Shown in pieces: positions 50,770 to 59,335 of a stretch of DNA of 64,000 nt. The position numbers and the translations under genes are program-made. This DNA comes from Streptomyces sp. AP-93 (GTDB lineage Bacteria; Actinomycetota; Actinomycetes; Streptomycetales; Streptomycetaceae). The notes under the pieces are model-generated. The model made no database searches and was not told where the DNA came from. It was given only the letters and a program-made list of their open reading frames with translations. Location of the stretch: the NCBI RefSeq assembly GCF_022808175.1, contig NZ_JALGBX010000012.1, positions 124,001 to 188,000 on the forward strand. Direction: 5' to 3'. The first letter of the stretch is position 1. Each line of letters starts with the position of its first letter.

Positions 50770-51621
50770 ATGGATACGGCAGTAGACAGGGCCATCGAGT
50801 GCATGCGGGAGCACCACGGTGAGCCCCTGGCCCTTGCACGGATCGCAGAAAGCGCTCTGCTCAGCCGGTTCTATTTCACGCGGCTGTTCAAGGAGGAGAC
50901 CGGGCTCACCCCCGGCCGGTTCCTGGCCGCGGTCCGCATCCACGAGGCCAAGCGGCTGATCGAGATGACCTCGATGAGCATCACCGAGGTTTCCTGCGCG
51001 GTCGGATACAACAGCATCGGCTCGTTCACGAACTACTTCACGGCCAGCGTCGGAGTGTCCCCCAGCCGGTTCCGCCGCCAGGCGCGGGACGGGGGTGAGG
51101 GCCTCCCGGCAACGGAGTCCGTCCCGCAGCCGGGACAGGGCACGGTCGGCGGAACCGTCAGCCTGCCCGAGGGCCACGGGAACGCGCGCGTGTTCCTGGG
51201 CGCCTTCGCCACGCCCGTCGTCCAGCACCCGTGTGTCGCCTCGGCCGTCTTCGACGTACCGAGCGGCCGGCCGTCCTGCTACTCCCTGAAGAACGTCCCC
51301 GAGGGGACTTGGCACCTGCTCGCGGTGGCGGTGGCCGACGCCCTCGGGCCCGACCGGACGGCCCGCCGGACCCCGCTCGTCGGGGGGCGCGGCGTGACGC
51401 CCGTGACGGTGACCGCCGACGGCGTCACGAGCGCGGCGGTGCGGCTGCGCCCGAGCCGGCCGACCGATCCGCCGGTGCTGCTGGCGTTGCCCGAGCTCGT
51501 GCCCCCGGTGACCTTCGTGCCGCCCCCCGGATGTCCCTCCACCGCCCCGGGTCAGGGCGCCGACGGCCGGCGCCAGGCCGCGGGCCACCTCCGGCTGGTG
51601 TCCGCGGCACCGGTGCCGTGA
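50770..51621 (+). CDS. AraC-family regulator with C-terminal beta-sandwich domain
   Basis: A 283-residue protein. Residues 8-107 form the AraC DNA-binding domain with both helix-turn-helix units (LARIAESALLSRFYFTRLFK and ITEVSCAVGYNSIGSFTNYF). Unlike most AraC regulators the DNA-binding part is N-terminal; the C-terminal 170 residues look like a carboxypeptidase-regulatory/transthyretin-like beta-sandwich (SCYSLKNVPEGTWHLLAVAV). GAGGTG precedes the ATG at 50770. It is divergent from the ferredoxin operon and may control it. Ligand unknown. Confidence 0.87.
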   Translation: MDTAVDRAIECMREHHGEPLALARIAESALLSRFYFTRLFKEETGLTPGRFLAAVRIHEAKRLIEMTSMSITEVSCAVGYNSIGSFTNYFTASVGVSPSRFRRQARDGGEGLPATESVPQPGQGTVGGTVSLPEGHGNARVFLGAFATPVVQHPCVASAVFDVPSGRPSCYSLKNVPEGTWHLLAVAVADALGPDRTARRTPLVGGRGVTPVTVTADGVTSAAVRLRPSRPTDPPVLLALPELVPPVTFVPPPGCPSTAPGQGADGRRQAAGHLRLVSAAPVP

Positions 51622-51637
51622 CGGGCGTGCCCGCGGT

Positions 51638-52885
51638 TCACGGCATCGTGTCCTGCTTGGTCTTGAGCCCCTCGGCGAGCAGGCTCCATTCCTTGCCGAT
51701 GCGCTCGGCGATCGGGGCGATGACGCCGAGCCAGTGGGCCGGAACCGCGTCGATCAGCTCCCGCCAGCCGTCGTCCGGCTCGGCGGCGTGCAGCTGCATC
51801 CAGCGGAGGAACTCCCGGCCGCCCGCGGTGTAGCGGACGGCGGGATCGGTGGCCATCTTCGCCGCCACCGTCGTCCAGGCCGGAATCTCGTCGGTGCGGT
51901 TCCTGCGCTGCGGCGCGCTGTTGATGCTGCTCGTCGGTGCCACCCGCAGTGACACCAGGGCTGCGCCACCGGAACCCGCACCACCGGAACCCGCACCACC
52001 GGAACCCGCACCACGGGAATCCGCGCCGCCGGGATCCGCCGGTGCGGGCCGCGACGGTTCCCCGGCCGGCCGTACGGACCGCACGGGGTGGGCGGGGTGG
52101 ACGGATCGCAGGGGCTGCGGCGCCGCGTCGGGTGTCCGGCTGCCGTTGCGCTCGGGGCTTTCGCCGCGCCGCAGCCGGGCGCTCACGTCGTGGACCGTGC
52201 CGAGCGACACGTCGGTCTCCCGGGCGACCTGACGGAGCGGGGCGCCCGGGTGCGCTGCGATGTACTCGGCGGCCCGCCGACGGCCCTCGCCCGGGCCCAC
52301 CGGACGCCGCCTGCCGTCCTGGCCGATGCGCTTGCCGTCGAGCGGTGCTCCCTCGCCCGACTTCTCGCGCATCGACGCGATCGTCTTCGCGCTCAGCCCG
52401 GTGATGCGGCCGACGGCACGGTCGGACCAGTCCGGGTGGGAACTCAGGACGCGCTGGGCTCCGGACACCCGGTCGGCCTTCGACAGCGGCAGCCCGTGCG
52501 AGCCGTTCGCCTGCATGGCGATGACGAGCGCCTCGGAGTTCGAACAGTCCACGAAGCGCGCCTTGATGCTGCTGTCGCCGCGCAGCTTGGCGGCTTCCAG
52601 CCGGTGCAGGCCGTCGATGATGCGGTAGCCGTCGATCTGGACCAGAACGGGCGGCAGCTCCGTCGAGCCGGCCGCGTCGACGAGAAGCTGGATGTGCGCG
52701 GCGTCCGTGCCGCTCCGGCGCAGAAGCACGCCCGCCGACAGAGCGTTGACGAGGACGTCGCAGGCGGGAAGCTGCTCGAGGTTCTTCAGATCGAATTCGC
52801 TGCGGGCCGACGCGTCGGCGCTCTCTGTTCCGACGGAGCCGAACGCGTTCGTGATCAAGATGGCCTGCGCGCTGCTCTGAGCCAT
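51638..52885 (-). CDS. StrR-like ParB-domain pathway regulator
   Basis: A 415-residue protein with an N-terminal ParB-like domain (LPPVLVQIDGYRIIDGLHRLEAAKLRG) and a helix-turn-helix near residues 150-175 (WSDRAVGRITGLSAKTIASM). This arrangement, without plasmid partition context, is that of StrR, NovG and TeiR/Tei15-type antibiotic pathway activators. A Pro/Gly/Ser-rich linker (residues 245-310) contains GAGSG repeats, and a C-terminal domain follows. AAGGA precedes the ATG. It may activate this cluster or the peptide locus to its right. Confidence 0.8.
   Translation of the reverse strand: MAQSSAQAILITNAFGSVGTESADASARSEFDLKNLEQLPACDVLVNALSAGVLLRRSGTDAAHIQLLVDAAGSTELPPVLVQIDGYRIIDGLHRLEAAKLRGDSSIKARFVDCSNSEALVIAMQANGSHGLPLSKADRVSGAQRVLSSHPDWSDRAVGRITGLSAKTIASMREKSGEGAPLDGKRIGQDGRRRPVGPGEGRRRAAEYIAAHPGAPLRQVARETDVSLGTVHDVSARLRRGESPERNGSRTPDAAPQPLRSVHPAHPVRSVRPAGEPSRPAPADPGGADSRGAGSGGAGSGGAGSGGAALVSLRVAPTSSINSAPQRRNRTDEIPAWTTVAAKMATDPAVRYTAGGREFLRWMQLHAAEPDDGWRELIDAVPAHWLGVIAPIAERIGKEWSLLAEGLKTKQDTMP
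51966..52010. repeat. Three exact 15-bp repeats in the regulator linker
   Basis: CCACCGGAACCCGCA occurs three times in direct succession, with degenerate copies on both sides. On the minus strand it encodes a five-residue GAGSG repeat in the flexible linker of the StrR-like regulator, and is a likely site of slippage-driven length variation. Confidence 0.9.
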
Positions 52886-53259
52886 TCCTTCACTTCCTCT
52901 CTGCTGCCGCTGCCGATGAGCGTCGCAGGAGGGGCTCTAGCAGCAGTCGAGGAGAGATCGACGCTTCCTGGAAACGCAGGACAGCGGGTGTCCGCCGGTC
53001 AGGCGGACACCCGCTGCGGGTGCGGCGGGGAAGTGCCCCCGCGCCGCGCGTCAGGCGTCCCTGCGCTGCAGGAGGGCACCGCGTCGACGGTGGTATCAGG
53101 AGGGTCATCGCGTTCAGTAGGCGTCGGCCTGCCGGGTTTTGAACGATGGCCGCCGCTTTACGCGCACGGCTATTTTATTGCCGTGGTGGCCCTCCGCGGA
53201 AGCGGTTGTTTCATCTGCCTATTTTCCTCAGTTGAACCCGTAAACCCGTGAAGGTGGTT
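52886..53259. other. Intergenic region between regulator and gamma-glutamyl hydrolase gene
   Basis: 374 bp separating divergent genes. A perfect hairpin lies at 52983-53015 (14-bp arms AGCGGGTGTCCGCC and its complement, loop GGTCA). The part from 53130 to 53260 is AT-richer (for example TTTTATTGCC) and probably holds the promoter for the gene at 53260. No gene is evident. Confidence 0.5.
52983..53015. terminator. Perfect 14-bp hairpin in an upstream region
   Basis: Arms 52983-52996 and 53002-53015 with a 5-nt loop. It looks like a factor-independent terminator but sits upstream of both flanking divergent genes, so it terminates nothing visible. It could be a relic of a lost gene, an attenuator or a regulator site. 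Confidence 0.6.
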
Positions 53260-53994
53260 ATGAAATCATTCGTGAATGGTTCGGTGAGCACGGGGCGGCC
53301 GGTGATCGGGATCTGTGCGCGGACCGCGCCGGTCACCTTCCAGGGCGACGACATGGTCGTCAGCTTCGCGCTCCAGGCCCACCTGGCCTTCCTGGCCGCG
53401 GCGGGCTGCACGCCCCTGCTGCTTCCGCTGCTGCCCGGCGTCGAGGCCATGGCGGACCGGATCGACGGCCTGCTGATCCCCGGTGGCCCCGATGTGGACC
53501 CCTCGCTGTACGGCGAGGACCCGCACCCCGGCACGCGGGCGATGACCCCGGACGCCGACCGCGCCGAGCTGGCGCTGATCCGTGCGGCACTTGACGCCGA
53601 GCTGCCCGTGCTGGGCATCTGCCGCGGCATGCAGCTGCTCAACGTGCTGCACGGCGGCACGCTGCACCAGCACCTGCCCGAGATCACGGGCCACGACGGC
53701 CACCGCCCGGACACGCCGTCCTTCACCCTCGGCCCCCACCCGTTGAAGCTGGAGCCGGGCAGCCGGATCGCCGGTGTCCTCGACGAGGACGCGCCGGTGA
53801 CGGCCTGCCATCACCACCAGGCCGTCAACCGGCTCGGTGCCGGCCTCACCGCCACCGGCTGGGCGCAGGACGGGACCGTCGAGGCCATCGAAGTCACGGA
53901 TCACCCCTTCGCCGTCGGCGTGCAATGGGAAGCGGGCTTCACGCCCGATCAACGACTTCACCACGCACTCGTGCACGCCGCCGGACGCCCGTAA
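53260..53994 (+). CDS. Gamma-glutamyl hydrolase-like (PuuD family) class I amidotransferase-fold protein
   Basis: A 244-residue class I glutamine amidotransferase-fold protein of the PuuD/C26 family, which hydrolyses gamma-glutamyl amides. The nucleophile cysteine lies in VLGICRGMQLLNVLHGGTLH, with GLLIPGGPDVDPSLYGE and VTACHHHQAVNRLG. The usual C-terminal GVQxHPE segment, which supplies catalytic His and Glu, reads GVQWEAGFTPD, so the His is missing there. AAGGTGG precedes the ATG. Next to a pathway carrying hydrazine on the gamma-carboxyl of glutamate, a role in cleaving gamma-glutamylhydrazide or a coupled product is attractive but unproven. Confidence 0.82.
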   Translation: MKSFVNGSVSTGRPVIGICARTAPVTFQGDDMVVSFALQAHLAFLAAAGCTPLLLPLLPGVEAMADRIDGLLIPGGPDVDPSLYGEDPHPGTRAMTPDADRAELALIRAALDAELPVLGICRGMQLLNVLHGGTLHQHLPEITGHDGHRPDTPSFTLGPHPLKLEPGSRIAGVLDEDAPVTACHHHQAVNRLGAGLTATGWAQDGTVEAIEVTDHPFAVGVQWEAGFTPDQRLHHALVHAAGRP

Positions 53995-54109
53995 ATCGGC
54001 TGTCCGTCTCGTATTCGCTCCAGGATCTCGTGCTGCTCCAGCAGGTTTCGAGCCGATTCAAAGACCCCCTTGCCACGCTTTGAGCGCCGTGCATTCAGAA
54101 GGGGAATCC

Positions 54110-55651
54110 ATGAAAAAGCTCGCATTGGTCACTACGGTGATCGTGACCGGCCTGTTGGTTCCGGCCGTCACCCCCGTGGCGGCAGCCGAGGGGGCTGCCG
54201 CCACGGCCGCCGGAACGATCGCCTGGTTGCCGTGTCCCGACACCGACCCGAACCTCGGCGCGTTGCTCAAGGGCCTGGAATGCGGCTCGGTGGAGGTCCC
54301 GCTCGACCACGCCCAGCCCGGCGGCCAGAAGATCAAGCTGGCGCTGACCCGTGCCAAGCACACCGTCACCGACGACCAGTACAAGGGCGTCGTGCTGCTG
54401 CACCGCGGCCAGTGGCCCGGCCCCATCAGCCGCGACATGCCCACCCGGTACGCCAAGGGCACGACCGGGCTGGCGCCGGACGTCAGCGCCGCCTACGACT
54501 GGATCGGCTTCGACCCCCGCGGCGTCGGGGCCAGCGAGCCGGCGCTCGTCTGCGACCCGTCCTACATCAACCAGATGCTGCCCGACCCCGTGCCGAAGAC
54601 CGCCGCGGACGAGCAGAACTCCGTGGCCAAGGCCAAGGCGTACGCCAAGAGCTGTGGTGACAAGTACGGCGACGTGCTGGGCCACTTCACCACCAAGGAC
54701 TCCGCGCGCGACCTCGACCAGATGCGGATCGCGCTCGGCCAGGAGCAGATCAGCTACTACGGCATCGACTGGGGCGCCTACCTCGGCTCGGTCTACGCGA
54801 CCATGTACCCGACCCGGGTGAAGCGCATGGTGCTCGACAGCGTGCCCAGCCCCAGCGGCGTGGGCTACCAGAACCAGATGTCCAAGGCCATCACGTCCGA
54901 GCACAACGCCGGGACGTTCTTCGCCTGGGTCGCCAAGTACGACTCCGTCTACCACCTGGGCACGACCGCCGACGCGGTCGAGGCGAACTACTACAAGGGC
55001 CAGGACGCCCTCCGCGCGGCGCCGGTCGACGGCAAGATCGGACCGGGCGAGTGGGCGAACGTCTTCGAACAGGTCGTCTACCGCCACTGGACCTGGGTGA
55101 GCCGCGCGAAGATACTCTCCGACTTCGTGGTGCGCGGTGACGCGACGGCGCTGCGGGCCGACTCCCCGACCCCGGGCTTCCCGCAGCAGAACCGCGTCGC
55201 GATGACCAACGCGGTCAACTGCACCGACGGCCCGTGGCCGAAGGACTGGAAGGTGTGGAGCGCCACCCTCGCCAGCCAGTACGCCGCCGGGAACCACCTC
55301 CTGACCTGGAGCAACGGCTGGTACAGCGCGCCGTGCGCCTTCTGGCCGGTGCAGGCCAAGGCCCCGGCGCAGGTCGGAAACAGCAGCGTCAACGTCCTGC
55401 TGGTGCAGCCGCAGTACGACAACGCACACGGGATGTTCGGCGCTCTCGACATGCGCATCCGGTTCCCCAACTCCCGTCTCATCGTGGAGTTGGGCGGCCA
55501 CAACGTCGGCTCGGCGCTGTCGGCCAACAACAACGCCTGCCTCAACACCCACGTCGGCGACTACCTGAGGGACGGCACCCGTCCCACCTCGTGGTGGGGC
55601 ATCGACGCCACCTGCCAGGCGGCCGCGGACCCGGTGCCGCCGACGGTCTGA
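54110..55651 (+). CDS. Exported S33-like alpha/beta hydrolase with Asp at the nucleophile site
   Basis: A 513-residue secreted protein with a clear signal peptide (MKKLALVTTVIVTGLLVPAV, cleavage near AAA-E). Overall layout follows the Streptomyces tripeptidyl aminopeptidase family S33 (DWIGFDPRGVGASEP, RDLDQMRIALGQEQISYYGI). The nucleophile elbow, usually GISYG, is GIDWGAYLG with Asp220, resembling the DWGA elbow of epoxide hydrolases and haloalkane dehalogenases. A histidine survives in LGGHNVG. Kinamycin and lomaiviticin use epoxide hydrolases (Alp1U, Lom6) of the alpha/beta fold; this could be the counterpart, acting outside the cell. It may instead be an inactive relative. Confidence 0.78.
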   Translation: MKKLALVTTVIVTGLLVPAVTPVAAAEGAAATAAGTIAWLPCPDTDPNLGALLKGLECGSVEVPLDHAQPGGQKIKLALTRAKHTVTDDQYKGVVLLHRGQWPGPISRDMPTRYAKGTTGLAPDVSAAYDWIGFDPRGVGASEPALVCDPSYINQMLPDPVPKTAADEQNSVAKAKAYAKSCGDKYGDVLGHFTTKDSARDLDQMRIALGQEQISYYGIDWGAYLGSVYATMYPTRVKRMVLDSVPSPSGVGYQNQMSKAITSEHNAGTFFAWVAKYDSVYHLGTTADAVEANYYKGQDALRAAPVDGKIGPGEWANVFEQVVYRHWTWVSRAKILSDFVVRGDATALRADSPTPGFPQQNRVAMTNAVNCTDGPWPKDWKVWSATLASQYAAGNHLLTWSNGWYSAPCAFWPVQAKAPAQVGNSSVNVLLVQPQYDNAHGMFGALDMRIRFPNSRLIVELGGHNVGSALSANNNACLNTHVGDYLRDGTRPTSWWGIDATCQAAADPVPPTV

Positions 55652-55662
55652 TCCCAACGTCG

Positions 55663-55697
55663 GACGGGCCCCGCATGATCACCATGCGGGGCCCGTC
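55663..55697. terminator. Bidirectional 15-bp hairpin terminator
   Basis: Arms GACGGGCCCCGCATG and its complement around the loop ATCAC, between the convergent hydrolase (stop 55651) and MFS transporter (stop 55709). Confidence 0.85.
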
Positions 55698-55708
55698 GTC
55701 GTCTGCCG

Positions 55709-56947
55709 TCAGCGCGTTGCGGAGGCCGGCCGCCGACTCCGTCCCGACCGTGCGCTGCGCAGACGTCTTCTCCGGGCCTGCCCGGTGTCCGCGGTCGCAG
55801 CGGTGACCACGACCGTGATGCCGACGACCACGAAGGCCGCGGTCAGCGGGCCCGCCAGGTCGCTCAGCGCGCCCATGGCGAGGATGGACACCGCCACGCC
55901 CGAGGGCAGCAGCGTGGCTCGCAGCGTCACCACCGACGGGAGCTCCTCGTCGGATGCCGAGGCCAGCAGCCGGTTGTTGTAGTGGACGAACGCCACCTCG
56001 AAGAGCACCAGGAACAGCGCGTACAGCACGATCGTCGCCGCGGTCCGGGCGACCGCCACCGCCGCCAGCAAGGGCACCATGGGCAGCAGCAGCCATGTGG
56101 TCGAGGGCACGTGCGCGAGGTACCGCTGGGCGGGCAGGGAGGCGAGCGAGCCGGCGAATATGGCGACCGCCGACACCGCGACGAACACCCCCACCAGGCG
56201 GGTTCCGCCTCCCAGCAAGTGGAGCGGGATCACGGTGACGGCCACCGTGTGGAATCCCTGCCAGAACGCCACCAGGAGGAAGCGGGCGAAGAGCCGGCGC
56301 AGTACGGGGTCCTGGACGCGCAGGCGTGCACCGGTCTTGGATGCCGCGCCGTCCTTGGCGTCGGCCACGGACTTTCCGGGGGCCGACGGCAGAGCCCAGG
56401 CGAGGAGCGCCGAGAGCGCCAGCGTGGCCACGTTCACCGCGATCAGGCCACGCAGCGACAGGACCGATGCGGCCGGCCCCGCCAGCGCCGCCCCGACGCT
56501 GACACCGGTCAACTTGCAGATCTCGGCGACGGTGTTGGCCTGGTCGAGGCGCTGCGACGGGACTACGTTGCGCAGGACGACCGACGTGGCCGAGCGGGTG
56601 ACCGACTCGAAGAACCCGCGGGCGACCAGGACGGAGGCGGCCACCACGAGGAGCGCGCGGTCCGGCGCCAGGAGCGCGGCCGCGGTCACCAGCAGGCTCG
56701 CCGCCTCGGCCAGCCGGACGAGGCCTTCGGGGGCACGCTTGCTGAGCAGCCGGTTGAGCGGAGCGGCCAGCAGCAGCGCGGGTAACCACGGCGCACTGAG
56801 CACGCCTCCCGCGAGCAGTCCCGACCCGGTGGTCGATCCCACGTGCGTGGACAGGGCCACGAGGACCAGGAAATTGCCGCACGTGTTGACGAACAGCAAT
56901 ACGGGCGTGATATGCGGCGAGCGAACACTCGCGAAATAAGATGTCAT
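55709..56947 (-). CDS. MFS transporter
   Basis: A 412-residue major facilitator protein with about 12 hydrophobic segments (for example VLLFVNTCGNFLVLVALS, LIAVNVATLALSALLAWALP, LLLPMVPLLAAVAVA) and a central hydrophilic loop (GKSVADAKDGAASKTGARLR). The C-terminus is Arg-rich (RRRRLRSARSGRSRR). Start at the ATG of GTG-ATG, preceded by GGAAGGA. Divergent from the ATP-grasp gene across 77 bp, suggesting a shared promoter and a product to be exported from the peptide-linked pathway. Substrate unknown. Confidence 0.88.
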   Translation of the reverse strand: MTSYFASVRSPHITPVLLFVNTCGNFLVLVALSTHVGSTTGSGLLAGGVLSAPWLPALLLAAPLNRLLSKRAPEGLVRLAEAASLLVTAAALLAPDRALLVVAASVLVARGFFESVTRSATSVVLRNVVPSQRLDQANTVAEICKLTGVSVGAALAGPAASVLSLRGLIAVNVATLALSALLAWALPSAPGKSVADAKDGAASKTGARLRVQDPVLRRLFARFLLVAFWQGFHTVAVTVIPLHLLGGGTRLVGVFVAVSAVAIFAGSLASLPAQRYLAHVPSTTWLLLPMVPLLAAVAVARTAATIVLYALFLVLFEVAFVHYNNRLLASASDEELPSVVTLRATLLPSGVAVSILAMGALSDLAGPLTAAFVVVGITVVVTAATADTGQARRRRLRSARSGRSRRPASATR

Positions 56948-57024
56948 CACTCATCCTTCCAGGGTCGGAGGATGGCAGAGCTGAACGGATTTCGGCGAGC
57001 GGTGGGTCTGTCTATGTTGAACTC

Positions 57025-58338
57025 ATGACAGCAGCCGATCAGAGCAATCAGAGCAATCAGAGCAACCCGTGCATCGTGATGGTCGATGCCTACGCCGCGG
57101 CCCGTTCGCTCGTTCTGGAATTCCTGAAGCAGGGATGTTCCGTAGTCCGGGTGCAGAGCACGCGCGATGTGCCCTTCGTATACCTCGCGTCACCGTACGT
57201 CCCGGACGACTTCATCGCCGACATCATCCACGAGGGAGATGTCGATGCCACGGCCGGCGCCGTCGCGGCGTTCGAGCCGATCGCGGTGATCTCGGGCGGC
57301 GAGGTCGGGGTGGAACTCGCGGACCTGCTCGCGCAGCGGCTCGGCCTGCCGGGCAACGGCACCGGCCTCAGCGCCGCGCGGCGCGACAAGCACCTCATGG
57401 TCGAGACCGTGCGCGCCGCCGGGCTCCGCGCGGCCCGTCAGCTGCGGGCCACCGATGCGGACGAGCTCGCCGCCTGGCACCGCGAGCTCGGCGGCCGCGT
57501 CGTCGTCAAGCCGCCGCGGAGCGCCGGCAGCCAGGGGGTCTCCTTCTGCGACTCCCCGGAGGAGTCCGTCGCCGCGTTCCTGTCCCTGGCCCCCGCCGAC
57601 GACGTCTTCTCCCAGCCCAACAACGGGGCCGTGGCGCAGGAGTACCTTCCGGGCACCGAGTACATGGTGAACACCGTCAGCCACGACGGCCGCCATCACC
57701 TGTGCGACGTCTGGCGGACCACCCGCGTCAGCGCCAACGGCGTCGTCGACCTCTGCGACGCCCTCCTGCTGATCGATTCGGGGGAGCGGGTCGTGGAGGC
57801 GCTCAGGGAGTACGCCTTCCAGGTCCTGGACGCCCTCGGCATCCACTACGGCCCGGCGCACGTGGAGATCAGGATGACCCCCGCCGGGCCGTGCCTGGTC
57901 GAGGTCGGCGCCCGGATAGCCGGCGGCGGCATCCCGGCCGGTGCCAGCCTCGGCATCGGCGAGTCGCAACTGGAGTGGACGGTCGACGCGTACCTGCGTC
58001 CCGAGCGGTTCCACGCCCGCGCCGGAACCCCGTACGAGGTGCGCAAGTACTGCGCGATCGCCGGCATGGTCTCGCCGGTGGAGGGCGTGCTCAGCGAGTA
58101 CCGCGGCATCGAGGAGATCGAGGGGCTCGAGAGCTTCCGCACCCTGCTGACCCCGGTGAAGCCCGGTCAGCAGATCCGCCGGACGGTCGACGACCTCACC
58201 TACCCGGTCATCGTGGTGCTGCTGCACGACCTCGAAGAGGTCGTGCAGCGCGACCTGAACACCATCCGCCACCTCGACGGCACCGGGTTCTACGCCCTCG
58301 ACCGCGGGGGCGAGCACCGGAACTCAACGTTCGACTGA
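57025..58338 (+). CDS. ATP-grasp carboxylate-amine ligase
   Basis: A 437-residue ATP-grasp protein. After a small N-terminal domain come the ATP-lid and phosphate-binding blocks (GGRVVVKPPRSAGSQGVSFC, AQEYLPGTEYMVNTVSHDGR) and the Mg-ligand region (GPAHVEIRMTPAGPCLVEVGARIAGG). It is like the biosynthetic ligases of the BL00235/CarB-type group (dapdiamide, BtrJ, L-amino-acid ligases) that form amide bonds via acyl phosphates. The start codon region carries three CAGAGCAAT-like repeats (QSNQSNQSN); a ribosome site is not obvious, so the start is uncertain. It faces a convergent dioxygenase gene. It may ligate an amino acid to the product. Confidence 0.87.
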   Translation: MTAADQSNQSNQSNPCIVMVDAYAAARSLVLEFLKQGCSVVRVQSTRDVPFVYLASPYVPDDFIADIIHEGDVDATAGAVAAFEPIAVISGGEVGVELADLLAQRLGLPGNGTGLSAARRDKHLMVETVRAAGLRAARQLRATDADELAAWHRELGGRVVVKPPRSAGSQGVSFCDSPEESVAAFLSLAPADDVFSQPNNGAVAQEYLPGTEYMVNTVSHDGRHHLCDVWRTTRVSANGVVDLCDALLLIDSGERVVEALREYAFQVLDALGIHYGPAHVEIRMTPAGPCLVEVGARIAGGGIPAGASLGIGESQLEWTVDAYLRPERFHARAGTPYEVRKYCAIAGMVSPVEGVLSEYRGIEEIEGLESFRTLLTPVKPGQQIRRTVDDLTYPVIVVLLHDLEEVVQRDLNTIRHLDGTGFYALDRGGEHRNSTFD

Positions 58339-58382
58339 GGATCTGCCGCGGTCGAACGTCATACCGGAGCCGCGGCCGGCTC

Positions 58383-59156
58383 TCACCGCGCCCAGGACGG
58401 GCGCGGCACCTTGTAGACGAAGCTGACGGCGGTACGGGGCTCCGTCGCCGTCGTGTTGGGCGCCGAGCGGTGCACCACCAGGCCGTCGAACATGACGGCC
58501 GAACCGGGGTCGAGGGGCACGGCGACCGGTTCGGCCGTACGGGGCAGGTGCGCGTCCGCGATGTGCGGCTCGACCGCCTTCTCCGGCGGGGCCTCACCCG
58601 GCAGCCGCTCACGGTCCCCGGTGTGCGGGAACAGCCCGAGCGCGTGGGAACCGGGGATGAACTCGAGGCAGCCGTTGCGCGTGGTCGCCGGTTCGAGCGC
58701 GATCCAGATCGTCACGATGCCGTGCTCCCCGGCGCCGAAGCCGGGCGGCGCGAAGGCGATGTCCTGGTGCCAGGGCTTGGCCGAGCCCACGACGGGCGGC
58801 TTGGCCCACAGGAACGCGTTGACCAGCTCGCCCGGGGCGCCGACGCCCCGGGCGACCGGCCCGTCGGCCAGGCCCAGCGAGCGCTGCACGGCGTCGAACT
58901 CCGGTACGTGCTCATGGATGCGGTCGGCCGACCGCAGCACCCCTTTGAGGGCGCCGGCGCCCTGCTGCCAGGCTGCCCATCCGCCGACGCCGGGCGCCTC
59001 CAGGACGAACTCCCCGCTGGAGGCCGTGCGGTCGGCGGCGAGCTCCTCGATCCGGCCCACCGCGCGCCGCAGCCGGACGAGCGCGTCGCCGGCCGCGAGC
59101 CCCGGGAGCCGTGTGAACCCGTTCTCCCGTATGTCCCGGGAAGCGGTGTCAACCAT
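58383..59156 (-). CDS. Phytanoyl-CoA dioxygenase-like Fe(II)/2-oxoglutarate oxygenase
   Basis: A 257-residue PhyH-family oxygenase. The iron facial triad is visible as WHQDIAFAPPGFG (HxD) and GLVVHRSAPNTT (distal His), and a 2-oxoglutarate-binding Arg follows in EPRTAVSFVYKV. LEFIPGSHALGLF is a typical conserved strand. GGAGGAAAG precedes the ATG. It is divergent from the 19-residue peptide gene and convergent with the ATP-grasp gene. It may hydroxylate or desaturate the pathway's amino acid or peptide substrate. Confidence 0.88.
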   Translation of the reverse strand: MVDTASRDIRENGFTRLPGLAAGDALVRLRRAVGRIEELAADRTASSGEFVLEAPGVGGWAAWQQGAGALKGVLRSADRIHEHVPEFDAVQRSLGLADGPVARGVGAPGELVNAFLWAKPPVVGSAKPWHQDIAFAPPGFGAGEHGIVTIWIALEPATTRNGCLEFIPGSHALGLFPHTGDRERLPGEAPPEKAVEPHIADAHLPRTAEPVAVPLDPGSAVMFDGLVVHRSAPNTTATEPRTAVSFVYKVPRPSWAR

Positions 59157-59335
59157 TCTTTCCTCCTTCTCCGAACGTCAAGATCGATATGAACTTACCC
59201 TCAGGTTATCGAGGAATGCTCTTTTCCTGGTTCACCGTTGCGGTGCCTTCCGTGCCCTGTCAGTGTTTGAGTCGTGAGGCCGAGAGGCCACGCAAACACC
59301 CACTCGAATCGCCTATGCAGAAGGGGGGAGAAAAA

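Noticed and set aside
51966..52010. Short repeats considered as a CRISPR array.
   Set aside because: Contiguous 15-bp units without spacers, inside a coding sequence; they encode a Gly/Ser linker.
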